DNA from: Acidiphilium sp. PA
GTDB taxonomy: Bacteria > Pseudomonadota > Alphaproteobacteria > Acetobacterales > Acetobacteraceae
DNA length: 64,000 nt
Direction: 5' to 3'
Assembly: GCF_026191915.1 (NCBI RefSeq)
Contig: NZ_JAIMBY010000005.1
Location: 180,123 to 244,122 of the forward strand
Part shown: one piece after another, positions 63,815 to 64,000 of the stretch
Layout of the letters: each line of letters opens with the position of its first letter
Numbering within the stretch: position 1 is the stretch's first letter
The notes under the pieces: generated by a model
What the model saw: only the letters and a program-made list of their open reading frames with translations
Databases searched by the model: none
What the model was told of the DNA's origin: nothing
Translations under genes and position numbers: made by a program

Positions 63815-64000
63815 ATGATCGCGAACGCGCCGTTCATGCCTGCCGACCCGACCGAGCGCTTCACGGTGATCTTCCGTGCCCTGCAGCGCTCGGTTGCCGA
63901 CAACGGCTACCGCCTCAAAATCCACGGCCCGCTCATCGTCCTGATCTGGAACTACCTCGCCCGCCAGATCGCCCGCTTCGCCCGCATCGCATCCCCCCCC
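63815..64000 (+). CDS. Truncated hypothetical protein (5' part only)
   Basis: 62 residues from ATG 63815 run off the window end. The visible part, ADPTERFTVIFRALQRSVAD then a basic helix HGPLIVLIWNYLARQIARFAR, contains no motif I can name. A hydrophobic, arginine-bearing helix near the middle may contact the membrane. The complete protein must be read past the window before any call. Confidence 0.5.
   Translation, partial: MIANAPFMPADPTERFTVIFRALQRSVADNGYRLKIHGPLIVLIWNYLARQIARFARIASPP

Noticed and set aside
1..64000. CRISPR arrays, prophage genes, origin or partition genes, rRNA
   Set aside because: No regularly spaced direct repeats, no phage structural or integrase genes, no parAB/dnaA or rRNA sequence recognised on either strand.

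Overview
The window is about 64 kb of GC-rich alphaproteobacterial chromosome. The gene content points to an acidophilic member of the Acetobacteraceae (Acidiphilium/Acidocella-like). The evidence is an acid-type sedolisin protease, a HiPIP next to a tri-haem cytochrome c, a PopZ-type DUF2497 protein, a FzlA-like GST, type 2 ArgC, an Atm1-type exporter, and intergenic repeat families of a style I associate with this family. The genus is inference; no rRNA gene is present. Apart from repeats and one transposase remnant it looks like ordinary chromosome: I see no prophage, CRISPR array, plasmid functions or defence island.

Layout. 1-9.3 kb: a truncated S53 protease; a minus-strand operon of a molybdenum hydroxylase large subunit, DUF1489, an SppA-type protease and a GNAT; a xylose-type ABC importer (xylF-ATPase-xylH). 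9.3-18.2 kb: Atm1-like exporter, Nudix, DUF1275, HiPIP/cytochrome c pair, and a second sugar ABC importer (ATPase-permease-binding protein). 18.2-31.2 kb: FzlA-like GST, IS630 remnant, prpE, valS, popZ-like gene, tolC, PIMT, tRNA-Cys, slipin, FMN glutamate-synthase-like protein, thpR, argC. 31.3-43.6 kb: secB, a long inverted-repeat element, the overlapping run thrC-M16 peptidase-pmbA, uronate dehydrogenase, an RHH/membrane-protein pair, Fe-alcohol dehydrogenase, a phosphatase/GST pair, prs, RDD protein, bpt, mechanosensitive channel. 43.8-53.5 kb: typA, a Met-rich secreted protein, a lytic transglycosylase-ampG pair, and the elongasome genes mreC-mreD-mrdA-rodA without mreB. 53.6-64 kb: two small envelope proteins, oxyR, a lipid A/Kdo run (DUF374-waaA-lpxK-lpxL), an APC permease/tartrate dehydrogenase pair, a GNAT, a PEP-CTERM protein and a truncated ORF.

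Envelope biogenesis dominates the right half: cell-wall elongation and recycling, lipid A, and a mechanosensitive channel. Carbon acquisition (two sugar importers, uronate, tartrate and propionate enzymes) and redox functions recur on the left and in the centre.

The least explained structures are intergenic. (i) A 206-bp element between secB and thrC has ~85-bp inverted arms, each containing two perfect hairpins that covary between arms. (ii) An A/T-rich palindrome family occurs at eight or nine places, either as single arms or as a ~130-bp two-arm element around a conserved GC-rich core (18.2 and 48.9 kb). Stems in different copies change by compensatory substitutions, and some copies share an end box, GGTTAAG(G)AAGG, with the 31.8-kb element. 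These are the best candidates for something not described by ordinary gene annotation.
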